This document shows, one piece after another, positions 1 through 8,028 of a stretch of 64,000 bases of DNA. Source of the stretch: JAYODW01 sp038116745 (GTDB lineage: Bacteria; Pseudomonadota; Gammaproteobacteria; Ga0077536); assembly GCA_038116745.1 (NCBI GenBank), contig JAYODW010000001.1, positions 151,707 through 215,706 of the forward strand. The letters are read 5' to 3'. Position numbers and translations under genes: made by a program. Below the pieces are notes generated by a model. It searched no databases, had not been told where the DNA came from, and was given only the letters and a program-made list of their open reading frames with translations. The stretch's first letter is position 1. Every line of letters begins with the position of its first letter.

Positions 1-564
1 GAATGGACGCCATCAGCGGTCTCTACCTACCTTGATGGCGAGCAGATCTGGACCATGGATATCAGACCCGAGCACTGCACTGACTGCTCTGAATTTCACC
101 AGCCGCACTTCCTCATTCTGAACATGGCTGTAGGGGGGAATTACACCGGGCTATATGGCTGGCGTGACATCACGGCAACATTTCCCGCGGTATTCGAAGT
201 CGACTATGTGCGCATTTTTGACAATGGCTACACGCTGCTCGGCGGTTCTGCTATTCCTGGAACCGAGACCCATGTCGCGGCGATCAACGTGACGGCGTCG
301 GGTCGGAAACGGACTTCAGCAGTCGCGGAGGTCTTGGTGCAGGACGAGAAAGGCGATCCCGTTCCGGGCGCGATCGTTAGCGTGAATTTCTCCGGTTCGC
401 ACATTGGTGACTTTGCCGCAGAGAGCGACAGCGAGGGTTGGGCTCAGGTTAAAACGGGTTCAAACACAATTGAGCCGACTTTCGAGGCCTGTATCCGCGA
501 CATCGAGCATCCGAATATGGTCTACGACCCGAACTCGAATGCGCTCACGTGCAGGAGTTACTGA
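1..564 (+). CDS. Glycoside hydrolase family 16 (laminarinase-like), C-terminal part
   Basis: The reading frame is open from the first base, so the start and the catalytic ExDxxE segment lie upstream of the window. Residues 1-75 match the last strands of a GH16 beta-glucanase: a W.P..V..YLDG segment, LNMAVGGNYTG, then FP..FEVDYVRIFDNG, which normally closes the jelly roll. About 95 further residues follow. Their VLVQDEKGDPVPGAIVSVNFSG and 'SEGWAQVKTG' pattern looks like a bacterial Ig-like or carboxypeptidase-regulatory-like beta-sandwich, often an accessory domain on secreted hydrolases. A role in extracellular beta-1,3-glucan breakdown is inferred from the family; export cannot be checked because the N-terminus is missing. 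Confidence 0.82.
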   Translation, partial: EWTPSAVSTYLDGEQIWTMDIRPEHCTDCSEFHQPHFLILNMAVGGNYTGLYGWRDITATFPAVFEVDYVRIFDNGYTLLGGSAIPGTETHVAAINVTASGRKRTSAVAEVLVQDEKGDPVPGAIVSVNFSGSHIGDFAAESDSEGWAQVKTGSNTIEPTFEACIRDIEHPNMVYDPNSNALTCRSY

Positions 565-1070
565 GCACGGGCGTGGAGAGCCCCTGCTCTCCGTCGGCGT
601 CTACCAGACTGGTAAGGTGAAAAGCTGACGTAGCGGAAGCGGCTTTTCGGTCCTCCCGGGACGGCGAAGATGAGCAATTGATACTTTGCATTCAGAGCTG
701 AGCCGTCAAACAGAGGGATTTGCATTCAAATTTGCCTGCCTGATGCCCGTCGACCAGTTGCTTTATCGCGCGTCATTCGGGGCAAAATTCAAAGTAAATG
801 AAAAGCTTGCCGCAAGCGCCGTTGCCGCCGGCCTAAGGCTGACACAACGCGCTGCACAATGGACACGCCCGCACCCGGCTGTCTCCGGATTCGCCGGATC
901 CCAGGACTCCACCTGCGCGCCGCTCGGACAATCGGCGTAGAGAACGGACAAGACGTTCATGATTTTTTTGACGCGGTATGAACATCCAGTCGCCGACCGG
1001 CAAGCTCTACAGGCGCCTGCTGCGCGATCGCTACTGGGGCGAAAAGGATTCGCGGATAGTCTGATCGCCT
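565..1070. other. Intergenic region, 506 bp, no convincing gene
   Basis: This stretch lies between two converging genes. The only tidy open frame is 28 codons long (978-1064, plus strand, beginning MNIQSPTGKLY). It has no clear ribosome binding site and nothing I recognise. No U-tract terminator was seen for either flanking gene. Confidence 0.5.
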
Positions 1071-1574
1071 TCAGTTCGTCCAGGCGTGGCGGTCGCGCTG
1101 CCAGTCCTCCAGCAGCCGGGCCGCCTGCGCTGCAACGAGGTCTGCGTCCTCGTCAGGTCCGGCCGGGCAGGTCAGCTCGAGCCGATGGCCCGAGGGATCG
1201 AAAAAATAAATTGACTTGACGAAGCCGTGGTCGGTCGGACCGATCACCTCAAGACCCGCCTCGAGCAGTCGCGCACGCCAGGACATTAGACTGCTTTCAT
1301 CGGTCAGCTCCAGCGCGAGATGCTGAACCCAGTCTGGTGTATGCGGATCGCGCCCCATGGGGTGCTCCGCCGGGAGCTCAAAGAACGCGACGGCGCTGCC
1401 GTCTCCGAGTTCAAAAAAGATATGCAGGTGGGGATAGAACTCGCCGGTGGATGGTACGTGGTCGTTGCGCACGGCGTGAGAAAAACGCAGGTTCAGGATT
1501 TCGGTGTAGAACCTGACGGTTTCAGCGGCGTTGTTACAGCGGTAGGCCACGTGGTGCATTTTCTTGATGTTCAT
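1071..1574 (-). CDS. VOC-family (glyoxalase/dioxygenase-fold) protein
   Basis: This 167-residue protein has the paired beta-alpha-beta-beta-beta layout of the vicinal oxygen chelate fold. MHHVAYRCNNAAETVRFYTE opens the first half, and WVQHLALELTDE followed by IYFFDPSGHRLEL forms the second. His at residues 7-8, the second-half His and the Glu in RLEL sit where VOC metal ligands usually are. AGGAGA lies nine bases before the ATG. It is followed on the same strand by no close gene and preceded 45 bp upstream by a thioesterase, so the two may be co-transcribed. The substrate is unknown. Extradiol dioxygenase or glyoxalase-type isomerase are both possible, and the single-domain length favours a small VOC enzyme. 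Confidence 0.75.
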   Translation of the reverse strand: MNIKKMHHVAYRCNNAAETVRFYTEILNLRFSHAVRNDHVPSTGEFYPHLHIFFELGDGSAVAFFELPAEHPMGRDPHTPDWVQHLALELTDESSLMSWRARLLEAGLEVIGPTDHGFVKSIYFFDPSGHRLELTCPAGPDEDADLVAAQAARLLEDWQRDRHAWTN

Positions 1575-1619
1575 CCGTCGGTTTCTCCTGACAATCGCAG
1601 TGGCGTTGTGCGGACGCGT

Positions 1620-2033
1620 CTATGCCGGGATGTCCCAGTCCTGTGCAGGCCCCAGCAGCGCACGAACGTGCTCCGGCGTGTCGATGCGCTGTAGCGTCAC
1701 CGGGGTCACGCTCACGCAGACCGAGCGGCCGGTAAATACAGCGCGCCCACCGACCTGTCCGCGGAAACCAAAATCGAACGAGCTGCGCCCGTAGCGGATG
1801 ACTGCGACTTCGATGTCCAGAAGATCGGCATTGCGCGCGGATGACTGCCATTCGACCGCCGCCCGCACCACCATCCATTCCCAACCGAGCTCCCGGTAGT
1901 CGCCGTTGGGCGCAAGGCCCCGCGTCCACACTTCGGTCGCGTCATCCATATAGGCCATGTAGTGCGCGTTAAACACCACACCTTGCTGATCACACTCGCC
2001 ATAACGCACGCGGATCTGATGCTGGTAGGACAT
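1620..2033 (-). CDS. Acyl-CoA thioesterase, 4HBT hotdog fold (YbgC/FadM-like)
   Basis: This 137-residue single hotdog domain carries the signature RYGECDQQGVVFNAHYMAYM near residues 10-29, close to the D..G.V.n..Y..y pattern of 4-hydroxybenzoyl-CoA and YbgC-type thioesterases, in which the Asp is catalytic. Here the catalytic Asp is the one in ECDQQG. The family hydrolyses cytosolic acyl-CoA or aryl-CoA thioesters. A GGAG ribosome site precedes the ATG. It probably heads a two-gene unit with the VOC gene downstream. Which acyl-CoA it uses cannot be told from sequence. Confidence 0.82.
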   Translation of the reverse strand: MSYQHQIRVRYGECDQQGVVFNAHYMAYMDDATEVWTRGLAPNGDYRELGWEWMVVRAAVEWQSSARNADLLDIEVAVIRYGRSSFDFGFRGQVGGRAVFTGRSVCVSVTPVTLQRIDTPEHVRALLGPAQDWDIPA

Positions 2034-2263
2034 AGTGTCTCCGTTAAATCAACGGTTCGGATTGTGCAGCAGCGCAGATAGCTGTTGCAGCATGCAGGCG
2101 CATTACACCAGAAGAGCGTCAGGTGCGGCTTCAGGACGTTCGCTGCGGGCTTGTCAATCGCTCCGGGCACATCAGGGCAGGCGGCGGATGCCGTGATGCG
2201 CAGGGTTACAATCCGCCGCATGCGCATAAAAAGCCCGAATCGCAGGCGGAGTCTGCAGCTCTG

Positions 2264-2863
2264 ATGCTGGATCTCGATCGCATTCGGCACGTGCTGCAGA
2301 CCCGTGAGCATGAACCTGCGACGTTTGAGGCGGGTCCAAACCATGCTGCGGTAGCCATGATCCTTGCAGGGGAAGCTCGTGCGCTCGAGGTATGTTTTAT
2401 CCGACGGGCGGAGCGCAAGGGCGATCCCTGGACCGGCCAGGTCGCTTTTCCGGGCGGACGCGCGGGGCGTGAAGACCCTGACGCGCACGCTGTCGCTGAG
2501 CGTGAGACCTACGAGGAGATCGGCCTGCGCCTCGATTTTCAGCACCGCGTTGCGCCGCTGCCTGTCAGGCCTAACGTGCGCGGCAGTCTGACCCTGTCAC
2601 CCTTCGTCTATCACGTTGACGGTGCAACCCGGAGCCAGGCTGTGGCCCGGCTCCCGGATGAGGTCGCCAGTGTCTTCTGGGTCCCGCTCGCGCATCTTTT
2701 CGATCAGCGAGCCGTCACCGAAATCGAATACCCATCGGGACTGACCGGCTCCGTGTTCCCGGGGATTCGTTTCGGTGAGCATGTCATCTGGGGGCTCACC
2801 CTGCGGGTGCTGCAGAGTTTTGCCCAGGTCATGCAGCTGCGCCTGCCTGCGCTCGACGATTGA
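2264..2863 (+). CDS. NUDIX hydrolase, CoA pyrophosphatase type (NudL-like)
   Basis: A full Nudix box is visible: GGRAGREDPDAHAVAERETY followed by EEIGL, fitting Gx5Ex7REUxEExGU. The preceding GDPWTGQVAFPGG and the later LPVRPNVRGSLTLSPFVY match the coenzyme A diphosphatase (NudL/YeaB) subgroup, which cleaves CoA and acyl-CoA to phosphopantetheine and 3',5'-ADP using Mg or Mn. The frame is open upstream to a GTG at 2123, but similarity begins just after the ATG at 2264, so I place the start there even though its ribosome site is weak. It is divergent from the thioesterase gene. Confidence 0.85.
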   Translation: MLDLDRIRHVLQTREHEPATFEAGPNHAAVAMILAGEARALEVCFIRRAERKGDPWTGQVAFPGGRAGREDPDAHAVAERETYEEIGLRLDFQHRVAPLPVRPNVRGSLTLSPFVYHVDGATRSQAVARLPDEVASVFWVPLAHLFDQRAVTEIEYPSGLTGSVFPGIRFGEHVIWGLTLRVLQSFAQVMQLRLPALDD

Positions 2864-2882
2864 GCGCAGCTGCGATTATGCG

Positions 2883-2903
2883 GGCCTCTCAGGCCGGTTT
2901 TTT
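2883..2903 (+). terminator. Intrinsic terminator of the NUDIX gene
   Basis: A 5-bp GGCCT/AGGCC stem with a three-base loop (2883-2895) is followed by six T residues (2898-2903), about 20 bp after the NUDIX stop. It overlaps the last codons of the converging gene, where the same T-run encodes the Lys-Lys of that protein's C-terminus. Confidence 0.6.
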
Positions 2904-3572
2904 CATGCCTATGCGCTCGAAATACTTCAAGGGCACGGCTTCAGGGTCTTTGTAGATCACCAGTGAGCAGTAGTCCCGCCCCAGCTTTTCTGCTGGCTCG
3001 ACGACCACCATCGGTGTGCCGTTCTCTTCGATATCAACTTTCTCCATGGCGTACTCGTGGGCGCAGTACACCGGGTAGTCGTCCCGACCGTAGCTGAGGT
3101 TCTGACCTTTCTTGATCGTGTAAAACGCGTCTTTTCCTTCGTATTTCCCCTCGCTGATCAGGCGCCCGCCGCTGCCGCAGGGGCAGAGTTTGATCGTGAC
3201 CTTCTCATCATCTTCGGTAATTTCTAGCGGCTGCAGATGCCCCTGCAGGCCGGCGGCGAACATCTTGACCCGGGCTGCCAGGGCCTCAGATCCTTTGGGC
3301 ATGCTCGCCACAATGGGCTGCCACCAGGCGCGCACACCGTCGACCATGATTTCATCCAGTGCCTCGTCGCCATAGCGACGCGCGATTGCGCTCAAGGTGC
3401 CGGTGACCCAGTTACGGTAGAGGTCGTGCATGCTGAGGAATTCGTTGTACATGCGCTGCGCGATTTTTTTTGCTTTATCAGGGTCGCCGCCATCAATGGC
3501 GTCGCACAGCCGGTCGAGGGTGCGACGCTCCATTTCGCGCAGCTGTTCTTCGGTAAATAGTCGTTCGCCCAT
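2889..3572 (-). CDS. Conserved hypothetical protein with Cys/His-rich C-terminal half
   Basis: This is a 227-residue soluble protein with no signal peptide. The N-terminal ~120 residues are helical and charged, including DLYRNWVTGTLSAIARRYGD and WWQPIV. The C-terminal half carries CPCGSGGRL (about residues 129-137), then YPVYCAHEYAMEK and DYCSLVIYKDPEAVPLKYFE, which together could bind a metal. I recall the combination of a CGSGGRL motif, a Cys-His segment and a terminal 'IYK.PE.IP..Y..R.G' in uncharacterised bacterial proteins, but I cannot name a family or activity. GGAGG before the ATG supports the start. It lies 39 bp downstream of the TauD-type gene on the same strand. Confidence 0.7.
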   Translation of the reverse strand: MGERLFTEEQLREMERRTLDRLCDAIDGGDPDKAKKIAQRMYNEFLSMHDLYRNWVTGTLSAIARRYGDEALDEIMVDGVRAWWQPIVASMPKGSEALAARVKMFAAGLQGHLQPLEITEDDEKVTIKLCPCGSGGRLISEGKYEGKDAFYTIKKGQNLSYGRDDYPVYCAHEYAMEKVDIEENGTPMVVVEPAEKLGRDYCSLVIYKDPEAVPLKYFERIGMKKPA

Positions 3573-3611
3573 ATGAGCCTCCGCTTATCTGACGTGTTTG
3601 GCGTTGCCTGG

Positions 3612-4451
3612 TCAGGCCGGCACTTCGCCTTCGAGGGTGACCCGGTGCATGACCCGCAGGTGTCCATGGTAGTCGTTGAGCGCATTGTGCTGCGCGCAGC
3701 GGTTATCCCAGAACGCGACAGATCCCGCCTCCCAGTGAAAGCGGCAGCCGAATTCTTCTCGCTGCTGCACGCGATAGAGATACTCGAGCAGCGGTGCTGA
3801 TTCCTCGGCAGTCATGCCTTCGATGCAGACAGTGTGAGCCTTGGCGCAATAGAGCGCCTTGCGACCGGTGGCCGGATGCGTGCGCACCAGCGGATGGCTG
3901 GACGTGGTGATCAGGGCTTCCGCATCGCGTGGTTTTTCTGCGATTCGGTGGGTGCGGGTCACCGCGGCGTCCGGTTTTTCCGCGCTGTTGATGACGCGCA
4001 GCCCATCCAGCAGCTGCTGCAGGCCGGGAGAGAGCGATTCATAGGCGAGATACATGTTGGCGAAAAGGGTGTCGCCGCCGAACGCAGGCACCTCAACGGC
4101 GTAGAGCACGGAGCCCATCGGCGGACGCTGCAGGTAGCTGGTGTCGGTATGCCACAGCCCGCCGAAGTTGATGGTTTCGTCTTCTTTCTTGACCACTTCC
4201 ACGACTTCGGGGTGGCCTTCCATCCCTTCAACGAAAGGGTAGTAGCCGATGTCGCCGAAGCGACGTGCAAAGGCAACGAGCCTCTCTGGCGGCAGACTCT
4301 GATCGCGGAAAAACAGCACCAGATGCTCGTGGAAAGCGCGTTCGATTTCATCGCGCACTGCGGAGCTCAGGTCGGCGGCGAGGTCTACGCCCGACACCGT
4401 TGCGCCAATCGCCGGCGTCGTGCGCTCAACCGCGATGTGCTTGTAGGTCAT
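3612..4451 (-). CDS. TauD/TfdA-family 2-oxoglutarate/Fe(II) dioxygenase
   Basis: This protein is 279 residues long, the usual length of the family. The facial triad is visible as His101-Thr-Asp103 (WHTDTSY) and His255 (CAQHNALNDY), with Arg270 placed to bind 2-oxoglutarate; these positions almost coincide with E. coli TauD (99, 101, 255, 270). The family hydroxylates a substrate while decarboxylating 2-oxoglutarate, typically freeing sulfite from taurine or cleaving aryloxyacetates and carnitine-like acids. AGGAGAG precedes the ATG. Neighbouring LLM flavoprotein, acyl-CoA ligase and CoA-transferase genes suggest an organic acid substrate rather than sulfur scavenging. No ssu/tau transporter is nearby. 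Confidence 0.9.
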   Translation of the reverse strand: MTYKHIAVERTTPAIGATVSGVDLAADLSSAVRDEIERAFHEHLVLFFRDQSLPPERLVAFARRFGDIGYYPFVEGMEGHPEVVEVVKKEDETINFGGLWHTDTSYLQRPPMGSVLYAVEVPAFGGDTLFANMYLAYESLSPGLQQLLDGLRVINSAEKPDAAVTRTHRIAEKPRDAEALITTSSHPLVRTHPATGRKALYCAKAHTVCIEGMTAEESAPLLEYLYRVQQREEFGCRFHWEAGSVAFWDNRCAQHNALNDYHGHLRVMHRVTLEGEVPA

Positions 4452-4514
4452 GTTCGGAGCTCTCCTGTCCAGACAATCGTGAATCGAATTGGGTGACGAG
4501 ACGCAGGTCCGGCG

Positions 4515-5354
4515 TCAGCCGGAGAGCGCCTGGCGCACGTCTCCGTCAAGCTGCGCGACTACCGCCGCAAAGTGGTCCGGGCTGTCGTAACCCTGTGTGT
4601 GTACGAGGTGGGTAACGCCGACCTCCCGGTAGGCGCAAGCCAGCTCGCAGGCCGCCGTAGGGTCTTCCAGCGGGAGGGTTTTCATCGCGACCACCTCAAG
4701 TCGTCCGCGACCGCTGTCCGCGGCCCGCGTCTGCATGTCGGCGATAGCCGGCGCCAGCTGGTCCGGTAGCTGCGCTACCGGCATCCAGCCGTCGCCCAGA
4801 GCCAGCGCGCGGGGGATGGCAACCTCGGCCTTGCCGCCGACATAGATCGGCGGACGCTGCAGCACAGGATTGAGGGCCAGCTGCTGTCCATGCGACTCGA
4901 TGACCGGATCTGCCGCGGCGGCGTGCAGAAAAGCCAGTGTCTCGTCGGTGATCCGCCCTCGTCGGGACCGCGGTACGCCCAGGGCGCGGAATTCCTCCTC
5001 GAGATAGCCGGGTCCGATACCAAGCAGAAAACGTCCCCGCGACAGAACCTGGATAGATGCGATCAGTTTCGCGGTCAGAATTGCCGGTCGGTAGGGAACC
5101 ACCAGCACCCCCGTGCCGAAGTGGATGCGGGTGGTGACGGCGGCCAGATAGCTGGCGAAGGCGAGGGGATCAATGATGTCTCCCATATCTCTGGGAATGC
5201 CGTACTCGTTATTCTCAAGCACCGGCGGCAGACCGATGTGATCGTTGAACCACAGACCGTCCAGTCCGGAGCGATCTGCACTCAGCGCGCAGGCCTGCAG
5301 GAAATCCGGCGTCGCGGTCGGTCCCCAGTTGCGGATATTGATCCCGAGTTGCAT
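4515..5354 (-). CDS. LLM-class (luciferase-like) flavin-dependent oxidoreductase
   Basis: A 279-residue TIM-barrel protein beginning MQLGINIRNWG, with the family landmarks LDGLWFNDHIGLP, TTRIHFGTGVLVVPYR, LSRGRFLLGIGPGYLEEEF and PPIYVGGKAEVAIPRALALGDGWM. These place it in the bacterial luciferase-like superfamily, whose members use FMNH2 or F420. It looks most like the F420-type subgroup, but the cofactor cannot be assigned reliably by eye. GGAGGAG sits directly before the ATG. It lies between the dioxygenase and the acyl-CoA synthetase on one strand with short gaps, so co-transcription is likely. Confidence 0.85.
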   Translation of the reverse strand: MQLGINIRNWGPTATPDFLQACALSADRSGLDGLWFNDHIGLPPVLENNEYGIPRDMGDIIDPLAFASYLAAVTTRIHFGTGVLVVPYRPAILTAKLIASIQVLSRGRFLLGIGPGYLEEEFRALGVPRSRRGRITDETLAFLHAAAADPVIESHGQQLALNPVLQRPPIYVGGKAEVAIPRALALGDGWMPVAQLPDQLAPAIADMQTRAADSGRGRLEVVAMKTLPLEDPTAACELACAYREVGVTHLVHTQGYDSPDHFAAVVAQLDGDVRQALSG

Positions 5355-5396
5355 ATCTCCTCCCGTCTTGATGGCGAACAGTTCGGCGTTCCGGGC

Positions 5397-6953
5397 TCAG
5401 TTGACCTGGCGCTCGCGACCTTCCCAGAACGGTTTGCGCAGCTCTGTCTTGAGGATCTTGCCGGCCCCGGAAAGCGGCAGGGGCTCGGTCTGAAAGCTGA
5501 CCGAGCGGGGACACTTGTAGTCGGCGATCAGAGTCCTGCAATGCTGCATCAGCGCGGTTGGGTCGGGGCTGCACCCTTCACGCGGCACGACCACCGCGTG
5601 TACACGCTCTCCCCACTTGTCGTCGGGCACGCCGATAACTGCGCACTGGGCGACATCAGGGTGCTCGTAAAGAGCATTTTCGACCTCGGTGGAATACACG
5701 TTTTCACCGCCAGAAATGATCATGTCCTTGAGCCGGTCGCTGATGAAGATGTATCCCCCTTCATCCATGTACGCGGCGTCGCCCGTGTGCAGCCAGCCGC
5801 CGCGCAGGGTTTCCGCGGTCAGATCGTCGCGTCCCCAGTAACCTTTCATGACATTCGGGCCGCGCGCGATGACCTCGCCGACGGTGCCCCGGGGAACTTC
5901 GTTGTCGTTTTCATCGACGATCCTGATCTCGACCGCGGGCATGGCTCGCCCGGCAGAGCGCAGGCGCCCGGCGTTGGGCCCGGAGGCGACATGAAAATGG
6001 GGATCGAGGCCGGTCAGCAGCGGTGCCGATTCGGTTTGCCCGTAAAGCTGGTAGGCAGCAACCCAGGGCAGCTTATTGATCAGGTCAACGGCAACGGCTT
6101 CTGGCATCGGTGACGCACCGTAGTACAGCCGTTTGAAGCCGCTGAGGTCGAAGTCCGCGAAGCCTGGCTGCTCAATGAGCATCTGGATCATGGTCGGAAC
6201 CAGGATCGTGTCGGTCACCTGCTCCTCCTGCAGGGTCCGGGCGCAGAGCGCGGGCTCAAAGCGGGGGATAAACACGTGCCGCGCCCCGACCTGGGTCATG
6301 AGATAGACATACAGCGCATCAGCGATGTGGAACATCGGTGCGGCGTGGAGGTAGGTCGAGTCCTGGCCCAGGTCAACGAGGGTTCCGAACTGCAGGGAAT
6401 TAGTGACGTGGTTGCCGTGCGTCAGCATGACGCCCTTCGATCGCCCGGTGGTGCCGCCGGTGTAGAAGATCCCTGAGATATCGTCGGTCTGATTGGGATG
6501 TTCGTCGGCTTCCGCGTTGCCGGTGACCAGTTCATCGAGCACGGCGTCGTGTCCCGGAAGCGCGCCTTCGATGCTGATCACCGTCAGCGTGTGCTCCACC
6601 AGAGGCCGCAGGTTCTCAACCAGCGGCCAGAAGGTCTCATCGACAAACAGCACCCGGGTGCCTGAATCATTCAACGAGAAAGCAATCTCGGCAGCGGACC
6701 AGCGGTAGTTGACCGGCACGATGACGCCGCCGGCCCAGGGCGTGGCGTAAACGACTTCCAGATACCGATCGGAGTTGAGCGCGATGATTCCTACCCGGTC
6801 GCCGGTTTCGACCCCGAGAGACCGCAACCCGCCCGCGAGGCGGGCTATCCGCGACACCAGAGTAGCCCAGGTCTGGCGCCGCTCGCCGTTGACGGTCGCG
6901 AGGACGTCGGGGATCTGTTGCTGGTTGCGGATCAGCGCTTGCGTGACTCTCAT
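5397..6953 (-). CDS. Acyl-CoA synthetase (AMP-forming ligase)
   Basis: This 518-residue ANL-superfamily enzyme activates a carboxylic acid with ATP to an acyl-adenylate and then to the acyl-CoA. The P-loop-like YTGGTTGRSKGVMLTH, the YQLYGQTESAP segment (A5), the LHTGDAAYMDEGGY and ISDRLKDMIISGGENVY (A7-A8) motifs and the catalytic C-terminal Lys in GAGKILKTELR are all present. I start it at MRVTQAL (6953) because that is where family similarity begins; an ATG at 7028 would overlap the upstream gene. Its substrate could be a medium-chain or aromatic acid. The neighbouring thiolase and CoA-transferases fit a beta-oxidation-like route. Confidence 0.9.
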   Translation of the reverse strand: MRVTQALIRNQQQIPDVLATVNGERRQTWATLVSRIARLAGGLRSLGVETGDRVGIIALNSDRYLEVVYATPWAGGVIVPVNYRWSAAEIAFSLNDSGTRVLFVDETFWPLVENLRPLVEHTLTVISIEGALPGHDAVLDELVTGNAEADEHPNQTDDISGIFYTGGTTGRSKGVMLTHGNHVTNSLQFGTLVDLGQDSTYLHAAPMFHIADALYVYLMTQVGARHVFIPRFEPALCARTLQEEQVTDTILVPTMIQMLIEQPGFADFDLSGFKRLYYGASPMPEAVAVDLINKLPWVAAYQLYGQTESAPLLTGLDPHFHVASGPNAGRLRSAGRAMPAVEIRIVDENDNEVPRGTVGEVIARGPNVMKGYWGRDDLTAETLRGGWLHTGDAAYMDEGGYIFISDRLKDMIISGGENVYSTEVENALYEHPDVAQCAVIGVPDDKWGERVHAVVVPREGCSPDPTALMQHCRTLIADYKCPRSVSFQTEPLPLSGAGKILKTELRKPFWEGRERQVN

Positions 6954-7002
6954 AGTGGGGCTCTCAGATGAAAATTTATCGGCGTAAGAAAGCGCACCAT
7001 CC

Positions 7003-7989
7003 TTACCGATAGGCCGCGCGCAGTTCAAGCATCAGCCGTTCCATGAGCGCGCCTGCCGCCGGCAGATCGTCGATCCCGGTGACGGAGGTGCCGGCATACC
7101 AGGGCAGCTGTTCCGGATCGCCGTCAAAGGCTGTCGTCGGGGGCAGGTAGGTCTGGGGGAAGAGGAGGCGATGTTCGCTATCCCAGGGAATGCGGCCGAC
7201 GGCATCTTCTTCTCTGGTCGGGGCAGGTGCGGTGGCGTCCTCTGCAACCTGGGGCGAGTCCGACGCCGCATTGCGGAGCACCCGGTGGTCCATGCCGGGC
7301 CAGTCGCGCGAGAACGCCCGGGTTACCACAGTGTCCTCAGCCGCTGCCCGGAGCAGCGCCTGCTTGTAGACCGCTGCGGCCTCGGCTTCCTGGGTGGCGA
7401 GGAAACGTGTGCCGAGGACAGCGGCTCCGGCACCTTCACGCAGTGCCGCTGCGGCGTCAGCGCCGGTCGCAAGTCCGCCGGCCGCGAGCACCGGGACCGT
7501 GCGGCCGAGGCTGCGCGCCGCCAGGGACAGGTTGTCCATCAGAGAGGCACGTGCTCGCACGGGGCCGCCGGCCTCTATCCCCTGCATGATGACCGCATCG
7601 ACGCCCAGGTCCGCCGCGATGATCGCATCCTCGACAGTCCCGCACTGCATGACGACGAACATGTCCCGTCGGTGAGCGTCGCGGATCCACGGCTGCGGGT
7701 CGCCGTCGAAAAGCACCAGCACCGCGATACGCGCATCCATGCAGATCTCAATCTCGAGGCCGTCGGAGAGGCTCAGGATGACGTTTGCCGCGAACGGACG
7801 ACTGGTCAGGTGGCGTGTCTGCTCAATGCGTTCAAACAGGCTTCTCTCCGGCAGGGCGGACAGCCCGAGCGTCCCGAGCCCGCCGTGCTCGCAGACTGCT
7901 GCCGTCAGCGCTGGACCAGCGAGGCCGGCGAGCATGCCTGCGTTCCAGATCGGTGTTTCTGTCGCGAGGCGGTCAAGGATGGTTCTCAT
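7003..7989 (-). CDS. Nitronate-monooxygenase-family flavoprotein lacking the usual active-site His
   Basis: This 328-residue TIM-barrel protein belongs to the 2-nitropropane dioxygenase/NMO family of FMN enzymes. Family features are GMLAGLAGPALTAAVCEHGG near the start, VDAVIMQGIEAGGPVR, VPVLAAGGLATGADAAAALREG and GAAVLGTRFLAT. In the family the EAGGH motif carries the catalytic His; here residue 143 is Pro (EAGGP), so ordinary nitronate oxidation may not take place and another flavin reaction, for example an enoyl reductase-like one, is possible. No strong ribosome site precedes the ATG. It sits between the acyl-CoA ligase and a CoA-transferase on the same strand. Confidence 0.82.
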   Translation of the reverse strand: MRTILDRLATETPIWNAGMLAGLAGPALTAAVCEHGGLGTLGLSALPERSLFERIEQTRHLTSRPFAANVILSLSDGLEIEICMDARIAVLVLFDGDPQPWIRDAHRRDMFVVMQCGTVEDAIIAADLGVDAVIMQGIEAGGPVRARASLMDNLSLAARSLGRTVPVLAAGGLATGADAAAALREGAGAAVLGTRFLATQEAEAAAVYKQALLRAAAEDTVVTRAFSRDWPGMDHRVLRNAASDSPQVAEDATAPAPTREEDAVGRIPWDSEHRLLFPQTYLPPTTAFDGDPEQLPWYAGTSVTGIDDLPAAGALMERLMLELRAAYR

Positions 7990-8028
7990 GATGAGTCGTG
8001 CCTGATGCGGGCGGAGCCGGCCCGTAGC

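Noticed and set aside
4890..6113. 407-codon frame on the plus strand
   Set aside because: It is antisense to the LLM and acyl-CoA synthetase genes, both with intact family motifs; long antisense frames are common in GC-rich DNA.
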